NCBI RefSeq assembly: GCF_027533645.1
Contig: NZ_JAQAGY010000001.1
Coordinates: 372,001 to 436,000 of the forward strand
Source of the DNA: Paenibacillus caseinilyticus
GTDB lineage: Bacteria > Bacillota > Bacilli > Paenibacillales > NBRC-103111
DNA length: 64,000 nucleotides
Direction of reading: 5' to 3'
Shown here: piece after piece, positions 24,998 through 34,169 of the stretch
How the letters are laid out: each line of letters begins with the position of its first letter
Numbering within the stretch: position 1 is the first letter of the stretch
Program-made: the position numbers and the translations under genes
Notes under the pieces: model-generated
The model's input: only the letters and a program-made list of their open reading frames with translations
Told to the model about the DNA's origin: nothing
Databases searched by the model: none

Positions 24998-25822
24998 CTA
25001 CCCCTTGATCGCGCCGCCTACAATGCCTTTGACAATATGCTTCTGCATCATGAGGAAGAAGACGAAGATCGGCACGAGCACGATCACGGTCAAGGTCATG
25101 AACAGCGGCCAGTTCACGGAGAACTCTCCCTTGGCCTTGTACACCTGCAGCACCAGCGTCGCCTTGTCCTGCGAGTTCAGGAAGAGCATCGGCGCCAGGA
25201 AGTCGTTCCAGATCCACATGGTCTGGTAGATAATGCTTGTCATCGTGATCGGCTGCAGCAGGGGCAGGATGATCCGCCAGAAGACGCCCCACACCGAGCA
25301 GCCGTCGATAATCGCCGCCTCCGAGAGCTCCTTCGGCAGCGTCCGCATGTACCCCGAGACGAGGAAGAATACGAACACCGCCCCGCCCATGTAGAGGATG
25401 ATAAGCCCCCACAGCTTGTTGATCAGTCCAAAATCAGTCATAAGCTCGAACAGCGGAATCAGCGTCGTCTGGAACGGAATCAAGAATCCGGCGAGCAGAT
25501 ACACGACGACGATCTTGTTCATCCGGTTCGGGTTATAGACGACGGGATAAGCGGCCATAGCCCCGATCAGCACCATGAGGAGCACGGAGACCACGGTAAT
25601 GAAGAGCGAATTGCCGAAGCTGCGGAGCAGCGGCGTCTCTTCGAACACCTTGATATAGTTCGAGAAATCCCAGTTCTTCGGCAGGCTCAGCGGATTGACG
25701 GCCGTCTCCGTCGGCGTCTTCACCGTGTTGATGAGGATCAGGTAGAACGGGAAGAACGTGAGCAGCCCGAAGGGCAGCATCAGCACGTCGAGCAGCCAAC
25801 GGCGCTTTGGTGTACCGCTCAT
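24998..25822 (-). CDS. Sugar ABC transporter permease (MalG type)
   Basis: A 274-residue inner-membrane permease with about six helices. The EAA loop that contacts the ATPase is visible as ELSEAAIIDGCSVWGVFWRIILPLLQP (about 188-213). It is the second permease of a carbohydrate importer and overlaps the upstream permease by 4 nt. No ATPase gene is present, so a shared MsmX-type ATPase elsewhere is likely to power it. Confidence 0.92.
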   Translation of the reverse strand: MSGTPKRRWLLDVLMLPFGLLTFFPFYLILINTVKTPTETAVNPLSLPKNWDFSNYIKVFEETPLLRSFGNSLFITVVSVLLMVLIGAMAAYPVVYNPNRMNKIVVVYLLAGFLIPFQTTLIPLFELMTDFGLINKLWGLIILYMGGAVFVFFLVSGYMRTLPKELSEAAIIDGCSVWGVFWRIILPLLQPITMTSIIYQTMWIWNDFLAPMLFLNSQDKATLVLQVYKAKGEFSVNWPLFMTLTVIVLVPIFVFFLMMQKHIVKGIVGGAIKG

Positions 25823-26703
25823 TGGATTCCCTCCTCCCTCTTCTGCATCCAGCTCACCTGTACGAATGCCAGTACGAGTACGATCAGGAAGAACACGATC
25901 GACATCGCCGAGGCGAGCCCGTACTGCACTTCCGTGATGCCGCGCAGCACGATCACCTGCGTGATGGTGTGCGTCTCGAAGCCCGGCCCGCCCTTGGTCA
26001 GCGCGAGCGGAATCTCGAACACCTTGAGCCCGCCGGTCAGCAGCAGCATGACGCTTACCGTCATGGCCGGCGCCAGCAGCGGCAGCGTGATACTGCGGAT
26101 TTGCTGCCAGCGGCTCGCCCCGTCGATGGCTGCGGCTTCATAGTAATCCTTCGGGATCGCCTGCAGGAACGCCAGGTAGAGCACCGCATGCCAGCCGGCT
26201 CCCGCCCAGGCCGACACGACGATCGTCGACACCTTGGCCAGCACGGGATCCGACAGCCACGGCTGCGGCCCCAGGCCGAACAAGGTCTTCAGCGCCTTAT
26301 TCAGCACGCCCGAGGAGATCGGGGCCAGGATGAAGCCCCAGATATAGGCTAGCAGCAGTCCGCTCGGAATCGACGGGAAGAAGAAGATCGCCCGGTGCAG
26401 GTTGCGGGTGGCGAAGTTCTGGTCGAGAACCAGCGCCAGCGGGATCGCCACGACCGTGATGAGCACGGTGCTGGCAATGGCGAAGAGGAGCGTATACGAG
26501 ATCCCGGAGACGATCGCGTCATCCTGGAAGATCTTCATGTAGTTCGCGAGCCCGACGAAGTTGTATTCCTTGACATACCCGTCGAAGTCGGTGAAGCTGA
26601 GCAGCAGCGACTTCAGGAGCGGGTAGATCGTGAAGACCGTATAGAAGAACAGGATCGGCAGCAGGAAGATTTGGAACTGCACATTACGGAGAAATTTGCT
26701 CAT
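25819..26703 (-). CDS. Sugar ABC transporter permease (MalF type)
   Basis: A 294-residue permease with about six helices and the EAA motif YYEAAAIDGASRWQQIRSITLP (about 187-208). It forms a heterodimer with the downstream MalG-type subunit. It starts 10 nt after the binding-protein stop. Substrate is not predictable from the sequence. Confidence 0.92.
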   Translation of the reverse strand: MSKFLRNVQFQIFLLPILFFYTVFTIYPLLKSLLLSFTDFDGYVKEYNFVGLANYMKIFQDDAIVSGISYTLLFAIASTVLITVVAIPLALVLDQNFATRNLHRAIFFFPSIPSGLLLAYIWGFILAPISSGVLNKALKTLFGLGPQPWLSDPVLAKVSTIVVSAWAGAGWHAVLYLAFLQAIPKDYYEAAAIDGASRWQQIRSITLPLLAPAMTVSVMLLLTGGLKVFEIPLALTKGGPGFETHTITQVIVLRGITEVQYGLASAMSIVFFLIVLVLAFVQVSWMQKREEGIQ

Positions 26704-26713
26704 GAGGCCCGCC

Positions 26714-28000
26714 TCACTTCTTTTCCATCTCTTTGAGTTTGCTGTCGAGCGACTTGGTCACCTGCTCCGGCGTCATCTTACCGACAACCATGTCCTGCAT
26801 GGCAATGGTGAACTGGTTGCGCAGCGCCTCCTGGTGTCTCGGCCACGCGACCATCGGCAGGTAGAACTTGCCCTTGAGCAGGCCATCCTTGTACGCGCCT
26901 TCCATCACCGGATGCACCTTGCTCTCGTAGCCTTTGGCGGTGATGAAGCCCCGGGTCCCCTTCTCGAAGAGCTGCAGTCCCTCCGGGGTCGACAGATACT
27001 CCACGAAGGCCATAGCCTCCTCCTTATTCTTCGTCTTGCTGTTGACCGCGAAGCCTACGCCCGGCGCCCCGGCATAATAGTTGTCCCCCGGATTCACGCC
27101 CGGAATCGGCATCATGTCGAACTTCAGGTTCGGGTTCGCCTGCTCGATCGTCGGTATGCTCCACGGCCCGCCCTGGAACATCGCGACGCTTCCGATCGCG
27201 AACTCATTGACGATCTGGTCGGCGGTCAGCCCGATCATGTCCGGGGTGATGATCTTGTTGTCGATCAGCCCCTTCTTCCATACGTTGAACGGCTCGAGCC
27301 AGCCGTCCTGGAATGTTTTGGTGCCCTCGAATATCTTCTTGTCAAAATCCGCGTCCTTCGCCAGCGTCATATTCGCATACAGTCCGTCATGGATCATCGT
27401 CACGTCCTGCAGGTTGTCGTACAGAGGCACGATGCCGGCACTCTTCAGCTTGAGGCAGACCGCGATGAACTCGTCCCATGTGGCGGGCGGCTTCTCGATC
27501 CCGGCTTTCTGGAAGAGCTCCTTGTTATAGAAGATCCCTCCCGCCCAGCCAGTCTGTGTGAATGCATAGGTGCGGCCGTTCTTGCTCAGCATCGGCTTGT
27601 TGCTGTCGAGCATCTTCTCCATGAAGGGTTGGTCGGTCAGGTCGACCGCGTAACCGCCGTCGATGATCTCGTTGCGGTTCTCTGCCGCGATGATGAAGAT
27701 ATCCGTCGCCGAGCCCGACAGCAGCATCGTCTGCAGCTTGGCGATATAGTCTTTGACCGGGGGCGCGTGCTGGAAGTCGAACGTGATGTTTGGGTACTTC
27801 TTCTTGAACCCCTCAATGACCGGCGCCATCTCCTGCTCGTTGTTCCACGAGAGGAGGCTTAGTTTGACCTTCTTCGCGCCCGGGCTTCCCGCATCCGCCG
27901 TACCGCCGGCTTCCCCTCCCCCGCCGCCGCCGGAGCAGGCCGAGAGCATGGCCGAGAGCGCGAGCAGCGCCGTCCCTTGCTTCCACATCGTACTTCTCAT
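26714..28000 (-). CDS. Sugar-binding lipoprotein of ABC importer
   Basis: A 428-residue extracellular solute-binding protein, family 1. The lipoprotein signal ends at MLSAC and is followed by a Gly-rich linker. SBP features include LSLLSWNNEQEMAPVIEGFKKKYP near the N-terminus and a C-terminal region rich in aromatic and charged residues. The ATG of MRSTMW is chosen because it gives a normal signal peptide; ATG codons further upstream lack a ribosome binding site. It is first gene of a three-gene importer operon whose promoter carries a cre-like site. Confidence 0.92.
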   Translation of the reverse strand: MRSTMWKQGTALLALSAMLSACSGGGGGGEAGGTADAGSPGAKKVKLSLLSWNNEQEMAPVIEGFKKKYPNITFDFQHAPPVKDYIAKLQTMLLSGSATDIFIIAAENRNEIIDGGYAVDLTDQPFMEKMLDSNKPMLSKNGRTYAFTQTGWAGGIFYNKELFQKAGIEKPPATWDEFIAVCLKLKSAGIVPLYDNLQDVTMIHDGLYANMTLAKDADFDKKIFEGTKTFQDGWLEPFNVWKKGLIDNKIITPDMIGLTADQIVNEFAIGSVAMFQGGPWSIPTIEQANPNLKFDMMPIPGVNPGDNYYAGAPGVGFAVNSKTKNKEEAMAFVEYLSTPEGLQLFEKGTRGFITAKGYESKVHPVMEGAYKDGLLKGKFYLPMVAWPRHQEALRNQFTIAMQDMVVGKMTPEQVTKSLDSKLKEMEKK

Positions 28001-28028
28001 ACAGGTAATACCCCCATCGTCCATTTTG

Positions 28029-28114
28029 TTGTAAGCACTTTCATGTAAGATTATAGAGGACGATCGGCCAAACCTGAATTTCAATTCTTGCATGCAGCCA
28101 TGTCAATTCTTGCA
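28029..28114 (-). promoter_or_regulatory. Sugar ABC promoter: cre-like site and direct repeats
   Basis: The -10 TATAAT (28050-28055) implies a start at about 28043. A cre-like sequence TTGTAAGCACTTTCAT (28029-28044) overlaps that start, a normal place for CcpA repression. Upstream, TCAATTCTTGCA occurs twice (28081-28092 and 28103-28114), exactly 22 bp apart at -38 to -71. Confidence 0.6.
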
Positions 28115-28221
28115 CAGATTATTATGTATTTTCCATCCATTAAGCAATGGGGTGTGGAAAAATGTTATAATTATTCAAATATTCGCTATATAGAGCGCGT
28201 CCTATCGAATGGAGAGTGGCC

Positions 28222-29247
28222 ATGATGGAAGAGAGGAAGGCTGCTGGCTTCCCCAGCGAACGGGGCACGAACAAGATGATGGCGATGGTCTATGATACCT
28301 ACGGAATGCCAGAAGTCCTCCGAATCGAAGAGGTGGAGATCCCTGCGCCGAGGGACCATGAAGTGTTGATTGAGGTACATGCGGCATCGGTTAATTCCTG
28401 GGATTGGGATCTCCTTCGCGGGAAGCCGTTCATAACCCGCCTTGGCGGGCTTCGTCAACCCCGCCATAGAATTCTTGGCGCGGACATCGCGGGGCGGGTC
28501 ATCGCGGTAGGATTGACTGTCCAACGATTTCGACCAGGGGATGAGGTGTTCGGTGACCTGTCCGGTTGTGGCTGGGGCGGATTCGCGGAGTATGTATGTG
28601 CCGGCGAGGAGGCCTTGACTCCAAAGCCGGCCGGGCTGAGCTTCGCACAGGCGGCGGCAATCCCTCAAGCGGCCGTTCTAGCCTTGCAGGGCATGCGTAT
28701 GAAAGGAGATCTCCAAAAAGGGCAGCGCGTTCTTATTAATGGAGCTGGCGGCGGAGTTGGGACGTTTGCAATCCAATATGCCAAATTGCACGGAGCGGAA
28801 GTGACCGGTGTAGATAGCGCCGGGAAACTGGATATGCTGCGCGCTATAGGGGCGGATTTTGTATTGGATTATACGCAAGAGGACTTCACCAGAAGGGGAC
28901 ATACCTACGATTTGATCCTCGATGTCGTCGGGAACCGCCCCGTTTTTGCGGTGAAGCGCGCACTAGCGCCAGAAGGTACGTATGTCATGGTCGGCGGCCC
29001 CACTCCCCGGATTCTCATGACGTTGTTGGCGGCACCGTTGTCTGCCCGGTTAGAAAGGAAGAAATTGGCGGTGCTCGTCCATAAACCAAGCCACGGGGAT
29101 CAACTGGTCTGGAAGGAGCTTGTCGAGTCAGGCCAAGTTCTCCCTGTTATTGATCGTCAGTATCCGTTAAGCGACGCGGCTCAGGCGCTTCGTCATATGG
29201 GAGAAGGCCATACTAAAGGGAAGCTTGTCATCCTTATTAAGAATTAA
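28222..29247 (+). CDS. Zinc-independent MDR-type dehydrogenase/quinone reductase
   Basis: A 341-residue member of the medium-chain dehydrogenase family, NAD(P)H:quinone-oxidoreductase branch. The GroES-like domain spans about 20-140. The nucleotide fold has the glycine motif INGAGGGVGTFAIQYAK. The zinc ligands of true alcohol dehydrogenases are absent. GGAGAG lies 7 nt before the chosen ATG; a GTG two codons earlier falls within that site. It stands alone. Substrate is unknown. Confidence 0.85.
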   Translation: MMEERKAAGFPSERGTNKMMAMVYDTYGMPEVLRIEEVEIPAPRDHEVLIEVHAASVNSWDWDLLRGKPFITRLGGLRQPRHRILGADIAGRVIAVGLTVQRFRPGDEVFGDLSGCGWGGFAEYVCAGEEALTPKPAGLSFAQAAAIPQAAVLALQGMRMKGDLQKGQRVLINGAGGGVGTFAIQYAKLHGAEVTGVDSAGKLDMLRAIGADFVLDYTQEDFTRRGHTYDLILDVVGNRPVFAVKRALAPEGTYVMVGGPTPRILMTLLAAPLSARLERKKLAVLVHKPSHGDQLVWKELVESGQVLPVIDRQYPLSDAAQALRHMGEGHTKGKLVILIKN

Positions 29248-29348
29248 GCAAGTTGTCTTTGCATTGAAGTAACAGGCAGAATGATGGTAAAATGTTACTA
29301 TTGGATTGTATAAAGCATACGCCTATTCCGGGAGGAGATTAGTAGAAC

Positions 29349-29762
29349 ATGCAAAGTGCCCAACAGGTGCTAACAAGTTATTTTCAAGCACTAGGAAGCA
29401 AACAGATTGATAAAGTAATCGAATTGGTTCATGATGAAGCGAATTTTGTTATCCTTAAAAAAGAAACCTCTGATAAAATCCCTTTATATGGTACATACCA
29501 TGGCAAAGAAGGTGTTAGAACATATTTAAAATTATTAGAAGAATCAGAACAAATAGAGCGGTTTGTCCTGCACAAACTCATCGGTAATCAGGAAGCGGCG
29601 TGTGCATGGGGGAATTTCCGCATCAAGGTCCACATAACGGGGAAAGTGTTCGAGAGTGATTGGGCCATCATTTGCGAAGTCGAACAAGAGAAGATAAAGT
29701 TTTTTCAAATCTTCGAAGATACGGCCGCGCTAGAAGAAGCCTTTGATGTAAGCAATCGTTGA
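29349..29762 (+). CDS. SnoaL-like / NTF2-fold protein
   Basis: A 137-residue small NTF2-fold protein: an N-terminal helix pair (QQVLTSYFQALGSKQIDKV) and the YGTYHGKEGVRTYL and WGNFRIKVHITGKVFE strands typical of SnoaL-like proteins. These bind or transform small ligands; no function can be assigned. GGGAGGAG lies upstream of the ATG. Base composition is AT-richer than the neighbours, suggesting separate acquisition. Confidence 0.75.
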   Translation: MQSAQQVLTSYFQALGSKQIDKVIELVHDEANFVILKKETSDKIPLYGTYHGKEGVRTYLKLLEESEQIERFVLHKLIGNQEAACAWGNFRIKVHITGKVFESDWAIICEVEQEKIKFFQIFEDTAALEEAFDVSNR

Positions 29763-29801
29763 TATCATAAGGGACCACACAGCAATATGCTTAAAATACA
29801 C

Positions 29802-29832
29802 AAGGCAGCCGACCCTACTGGTCGGCTGCCTT
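29802..29832. terminator. Bidirectional terminator
   Basis: A 12-bp perfect stem AAGGCAGCCGAC/GTCGGCTGCCTT with a 7-nt loop lies between two convergent genes. Confidence 0.8.
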
Positions 29833-29838
29833 AACACA

Positions 29839-30267
29839 TTAACGGGCTGTATTGAGATCGTCTTTTTGTACTTCAGCCTCGATTGTTTTTTTCATAACCT
29901 CTGCTCCGCGGTCTACACGCACTTGAATTTCTTTTGCCAATTGTTCGGGAAGGAAATCGGTTATCCAAACCAGCTTGCTACCGTTATTGTCATTGGGAAA
30001 CACCTGGAAGGTAGCATGGTGATGAAGAAGAGGCATCCGCCCTTCTTTTACCGCGTATGCCATTCGACGCTCCTCTTCATCAATGGAAACGATAAACTCG
30101 CGAGCAAAGCCGCCCTGGAATAAAAGGGTTCTTTCGTGTCCATTCATCACCGTATTCTCGGTATAGCCTGGGACCAGACGATAATGGACTGCACCTACGT
30201 CTCTGACTGCATCCCACACTTGATCAGGCGAAGCATCGATCCATATTTCCTTCCTAATTGTTGGCAA
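29839..30267 (-). CDS. SRPBCC (START-like) family protein
   Basis: A 142-residue SRPBCC fold protein: IRKEIWIDASPDQVWDAVRDVG opens the fold and the rest alternates beta strands with a long C-terminal helix (about 110-140). Such proteins bind hydrophobic ligands or act as cyclases; no precise role is visible. I choose a TTG start with AAGGAG 8 nt upstream, which gives the normal family length; the open frame extends 32 codons further without a ribosome binding site. Confidence 0.75.
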   Translation of the reverse strand: MPTIRKEIWIDASPDQVWDAVRDVGAVHYRLVPGYTENTVMNGHERTLLFQGGFAREFIVSIDEEERRMAYAVKEGRMPLLHHHATFQVFPNDNNGSKLVWITDFLPEQLAKEIQVRVDRGAEVMKKTIEAEVQKDDLNTAR

Positions 30268-30469
30268 AAGATCACTCTCCTTAAGCTCATTATATTGGGG
30301 ATCCTGAACAGTAGCAACTGAATTCACCGCGTCGTTGAGCCGATGAATTACAGCCCGGAACACTCAGGTTCTGCTATTATTGAATAGTAGGGATACGAGC
30401 TCACTAGATACGCCGGTAGATCATGACGAAATGCTCGTCCCGCGAACTATAATTATTGGAGTGGGAGAC

Positions 30470-31006
30470 ATGGCAAAGCAGATGAACGCGCCGCATGTTA
30501 AGATCGCACCTTGGTCCGATGCCGATCTTCAATTACTGCGACTTCTGAATGCCCCTGAGATGGTGGACCACCTTGGAGGTCCGGAAACCGAGGAGCAGCT
30601 TCGAGTTCGTCATAAGCGGTATCTTGAAATCGCCGGGCGGGGAACCGGCCGCATGTTCAGCATTCTCTTGCTTCCCGAATGCGAAACTGCCGGAAGCGTC
30701 GGGTACTGGGATCGCATGTGGCAAGATGAGAATGTCTATGAGATTGGATGGAGCGTCCTGCCGCCATACCAGGGCAGAGGCATAGCGACAGCCGCTGTCG
30801 CTGAGGCGATCGCCAGTGCCGGCACGGAACAAAAGCATAGCTCTATTCATGCGTACCCGTCGATTAACAACCCGGCATCCAACGCGGTATGTCGAAAGCT
30901 GAACTTCTCGCTGAAGAGTCAGTGCGAATTCGAATACCCGCCCGGGAACATGATGCGGTGCAACGACTGGCGCCTAGAGATCGGCGCGAGGACGCAGCAG
31001 ACCTAG
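30470..31006 (+). CDS. GNAT-family N-acetyltransferase
   Basis: A 178-residue GNAT acetyltransferase. The acetyl-CoA motif is PYQGRGIATAAVAEAI and the C-terminal NPASNAVCRKLNF segment is typical of RimJ/RimL-like members. The acceptor is unknown. The chosen ATG has GGAG about 8 nt upstream; a TATAAT at 30448-30453 lies very near, so either the leader is extremely short or another promoter is used. Confidence 0.85.
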   Translation: MAKQMNAPHVKIAPWSDADLQLLRLLNAPEMVDHLGGPETEEQLRVRHKRYLEIAGRGTGRMFSILLLPECETAGSVGYWDRMWQDENVYEIGWSVLPPYQGRGIATAAVAEAIASAGTEQKHSSIHAYPSINNPASNAVCRKLNFSLKSQCEFEYPPGNMMRCNDWRLEIGARTQQT

Positions 31007-31065
31007 GCCTCCACCGAGATAGAAATTTCGATCTGATGATCTGAACGGTACGGAGACATAACTAA

Positions 31066-31095
31066 GCGACCGCCCCCAGGCTAGGAAGCGGTCGC
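31066..31095 (-). terminator. Chemoreceptor terminator
   Basis: GCGACCGC and GCGGTCGC arms with a 14-nt loop lie directly after the chemoreceptor stop. Confidence 0.65.
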
Positions 31096-31103
31096 CGTTT
31101 AAA

Positions 31104-33101
31104 TTATTTGATTTTAAAGACACTAATCATCTCGAGGAGCTCGGCTGCCATATCGCTGAGTGCTTGCGAGGAATCCGTTACCTCATCCATCGAGAACTTC
31201 TGCTCAGTGGAAGTCTGGGAAACCCCTTTTAATTGCTCCATGGCCGCTTGGGTAATTCGCAGCATGTCGGACATGGCCGCGGCTACTTCCTCCGTACCGA
31301 CCGAAAGCTGTTTGGAAGCAGTGGATACGCCATGAATCTGATCGTTCACCGTCTGTACGGAGTGAGTTATCTCAGCGAACACGTCCCCGACTTTCGTCAC
31401 TTGAACGACGCCTTCATCCATCTTGCGGACTCCATCGCCGACGGACACAGCTACCGTACGGGTTTTATCGGCGATGCTGTTGACAAGGACCGTGATCCGC
31501 TCCGTCTCCGTCTGGGTCTGCTCGGCCAGTTTTTTCACTTCACTTGCAACCACAGCGAATCCCTTGCCATGTTCTCCGGCCCGGGCTGCCTCGATGGAAG
31601 CATTCAATGACAACAGGTTCGTCTGTTCCGCAATACCGCGGATGACGTCAATGATCTCCCCAATGGCCATCGACTGCTCTTCCAGCGTATGGACCGCTTT
31701 TGCCGTATCCGCGACCGTGACACTAACCAGGTTCATCTGTTGAATAGCGGATTGAACTTCCCGGTGACCCCGCTCCACATCGCTTACTACTCTGCTCACG
31801 GAATCCGTCACACTAGCCGCCGACTCCACGATCTGCTCAATGCCGGACGCCATTTCATCCATGGTAGCTGTACTGGAGACAGCACTGCTGTACTGTTTCT
31901 CGGAACCGGATGCCAGCTGCTCCACGGAACGGGATACCTGGTCCGAAGAAGCGGCGGTCTGGAGGGCTGTCGCAGTCAATTCTTCCGATGAAGCAGCAAC
32001 AATGCCGGAGGTCTCGGAGATTTTGCCAATCAAGGTACAGAAGGAATCCAACATACTGTTAATATTCAGTTTGAGACTCTCGATCTCATCCTTCCCGCGC
32101 ACAGGCAGCCGGCCTGTCAAGCTTCCTGCAGTAACCTCTTTCATCAAGGTAGTGATGTTCAATAAGGGCTTAAGAACAACACGCGCGACCCCCAGGGATA
32201 TGAGCGTAACCATGACACCTGCAGCGACGATCATGAGAATGACATGGCTGCGCACTTGGTTCACAGCGGCGAATATTTCATTCTCCGGAGCTACGATTAC
32301 AAGCTTCCATCCTGTGCTGTCTATCGTATGGTAGACGGCGTCATAGCTCTCTTGATCGTTCTCCGTATACTTAAATTCTCCATCCGTCCCGTTTGCAAGC
32401 TGGCTGAACTGGGAAGCGGAATCAGCCGGCAGGAATTCGCTCGGCTCTTTGTTGATTTTGTCCGCATCTTTGTGGATGAGATACTTGCCGGCGGAAGAAA
32501 GCATATAGCCGTAGCCATGGCCTCCGACTTCAATTTTTTCGACCATCTTGATCAGATCCGAGGGATTCAAGATCGTCTGTATCATTCCTTTGTCTTCTCC
32601 CTGTGGATTCAAGACCGGCACGCTTATGATAATGACTTGTTCTCCGGATGCGGCTGAGATGAGGATATCAGATATCGTAGACTTCTTCGCAGACTTCATG
32701 CTTTGATACGAATCCAGCTTCGAGAGATCCGCACTTGCGTCCTGCGTGTCATAAAAAATCCCGTTGACATCTACATACGCATAGCTCTCCACGTCGGCAT
32801 CTGCCGGAACCAGCGTCTTCAATACGGGTACGATCTGTGACGGATCGCCGGATGTAAATCCCGGATTCGCTTCGATCACCCGTTCGACCTTCGACACTTT
32901 CTCGGCTATCCAATCGTTCATATAATCCGCATTGGACTTGGCAAGGTTCTTCTGGCTCTCAATGGTTCCCGACTCCAATGCACCTGTAGCTATAGACATC
33001 ATCAGAATGCTCGTTACCAGCAGGGGCAGCATCGAGACAAGCAGCAGCAGCGTAATAATTTTGCCGCGGATGGATGATCCGAATCTAATGTATTTTTTCA
33101 T
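31104..33101 (-). CDS. Methyl-accepting chemotaxis protein with Cache domain
   Basis: A 665-residue chemoreceptor. A membrane helix at about 13-36 precedes an extracellular double-Cache ligand domain (about 38-280), then a second membrane helix (about 284-306), HAMP domain (about 306-360) and a cytoplasmic signalling domain with the hairpin tip [34 protein letters not shown]. It should sense a small extracellular ligand and steer the flagellar motor through CheA. AAAGGAG lies before the ATG. It is a single-gene unit. Ligand is unknown. Confidence 0.93.
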   Translation of the reverse strand: MKKYIRFGSSIRGKIITLLLLVSMLPLLVTSILMMSIATGALESGTIESQKNLAKSNADYMNDWIAEKVSKVERVIEANPGFTSGDPSQIVPVLKTLVPADADVESYAYVDVNGIFYDTQDASADLSKLDSYQSMKSAKKSTISDILISAASGEQVIIISVPVLNPQGEDKGMIQTILNPSDLIKMVEKIEVGGHGYGYMLSSAGKYLIHKDADKINKEPSEFLPADSASQFSQLANGTDGEFKYTENDQESYDAVYHTIDSTGWKLVIVAPENEIFAAVNQVRSHVILMIVAAGVMVTLISLGVARVVLKPLLNITTLMKEVTAGSLTGRLPVRGKDEIESLKLNINSMLDSFCTLIGKISETSGIVAASSEELTATALQTAASSDQVSRSVEQLASGSEKQYSSAVSSTATMDEMASGIEQIVESAASVTDSVSRVVSDVERGHREVQSAIQQMNLVSVTVADTAKAVHTLEEQSMAIGEIIDVIRGIAEQTNLLSLNASIEAARAGEHGKGFAVVASEVKKLAEQTQTETERITVLVNSIADKTRTVAVSVGDGVRKMDEGVVQVTKVGDVFAEITHSVQTVNDQIHGVSTASKQLSVGTEEVAAAMSDMLRITQAAMEQLKGVSQTSTEQKFSMDEVTDSSQALSDMAAELLEMISVFKIK

Positions 33102-33224
33102 GGTGTTCTCCTTTAGTTATGGGTATAAGTATTTATTTCGGCAAAAGGAGAGCGGAGATATGCCAACAGATTCTGGAATCCGTGCAACATGATGCGAATA
33201 AGAAGGCGGGGGTTGGAAAAAATA

Positions 33225-33250
33225 TAAAAAGCTCGGACTATGTCCGAGCT
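33225..33250 (-). terminator. Orphan intrinsic terminator (minus strand)
   Basis: A 9-bp perfect stem and long U-rich tail have the textbook form, but no minus-strand gene ends here. Confidence 0.7.
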
Positions 33251-33408
33251 GCATGTTAGGAGTGTGACCTGTTCAATCGATTACCTGAAGAGTGTCCAGC
33301 ATGCCTGCCGCCATTCGATATGCTCTCATCCATAGCCATTGGAAGATAAAAGAGAATTCGCACCTTGATTCTCTTGTCCACTTCAGATGTAATCTGTACT
33401 GGGCAGCT

Positions 33409-33443
33409 AAAAGGGATGTCTCACGGCATCCCTTTTTCCTTTT
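33409..33443 (+). terminator. Orphan intrinsic terminator (plus strand)
   Basis: A 10-bp stem with an 8-nt loop and T-rich tail. No plus-strand gene precedes it within the window. Confidence 0.65.
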
Positions 33444-33703
33444 GGATAAGGAGGGGGTACCTTCCCGTCGCGCGGCGAACTGGTCCCTGCTTATTGCGCT
33501 AACGTTACCCGTTCGGCAGAGCTTGAGCGGCGCCCCCTTGCCGTCTCAACAGGGAGAGAGCCCGAGCCATTCAATGGTTAGGGCGATGTCTCGGAATTAG
33601 GCGCAACCCTAGGTTGCGGAGTGCTGCAACTGATCCGTTCTTTACTTTTACGCCGGGATCATCAAATAATGATGATATACAATTCAGAAAGGGTTGCTGC
33701 TGA

Positions 33704-34156
33704 ATGTTCTTTGCGGAAAAGCTAAATACGGAGAGAAAAAAGATGGGCTGGTCACAAGAAGAATTAGCCGCCAAGCTTTTTGTTAGTCGACAGTCTATTT
33801 CGAAATGGGAAAATGGCCAGAACTATCCCAGTATTGAAATCATCATTAACTTAAGCGACCTCTTTGGCGTAACGATTGATGAATTATTAAGAAGTGACGA
33901 GGAGTTGACCAAGAAAGTGATTAAAGATAGCAAAAAACTGGCGTATCCCAAGTTGAAATTGTTATTTGATGTATTGTTTCTAGCCGGCGTTGCTTTGTTA
34001 CTCCTGAAGCTGGGCGTTCTTCTCCTGAACAAAACAACTTCACTGGAGATTCCTCTTCTCGGCGGCTCGTTTATATGGAATTTCGGGTCACTCATCTTAA
34101 TGGTGGGAGCCGGGTTGGGTTCCGGGATCCTCAAAGAAAAATATAAAAAAGACTAA
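33704..34156 (+). CDS. XRE-family regulator with membrane tail
   Basis: A 150-residue protein with an N-terminal Cro/C1-type helix-turn-helix (about 6-60; WSQEELAAKLFVSRQSISKWENG) and two C-terminal hydrophobic segments (about 85-105 and 120-140). Such membrane-attached XRE proteins occur widely in Bacilli and often regulate stress or peptide responses. It is AT-rich compared with the flanks. It converges on the FGE-fold lipoprotein gene with 13 nt between the stops. Confidence 0.88.
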   Translation: MFFAEKLNTERKKMGWSQEELAAKLFVSRQSISKWENGQNYPSIEIIINLSDLFGVTIDELLRSDEELTKKVIKDSKKLAYPKLKLLFDVLFLAGVALLLLKLGVLLLNKTTSLEIPLLGGSFIWNFGSLILMVGAGLGSGILKEKYKKD

Positions 34157-34169
34157 TCGGACGCTTGAT

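Larger units (their letters stand above)
33102..33703. other. 600-bp gene-free stretch with two orphan terminators
   Basis: No credible coding gene is seen. The minus-strand hairpin AGCTCGGAC-ATA-GTCCGAGCT (33230-33250) is followed by TTTTTATATTTTTT. The plus-strand hairpin AAAAGGGATG/CATCCCTTTT (33409-33436) is followed by TTCCTTTT. A third small hairpin lies at 33602-33618. Neither terminator follows a recognised gene on its strand. Confidence 0.55.
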
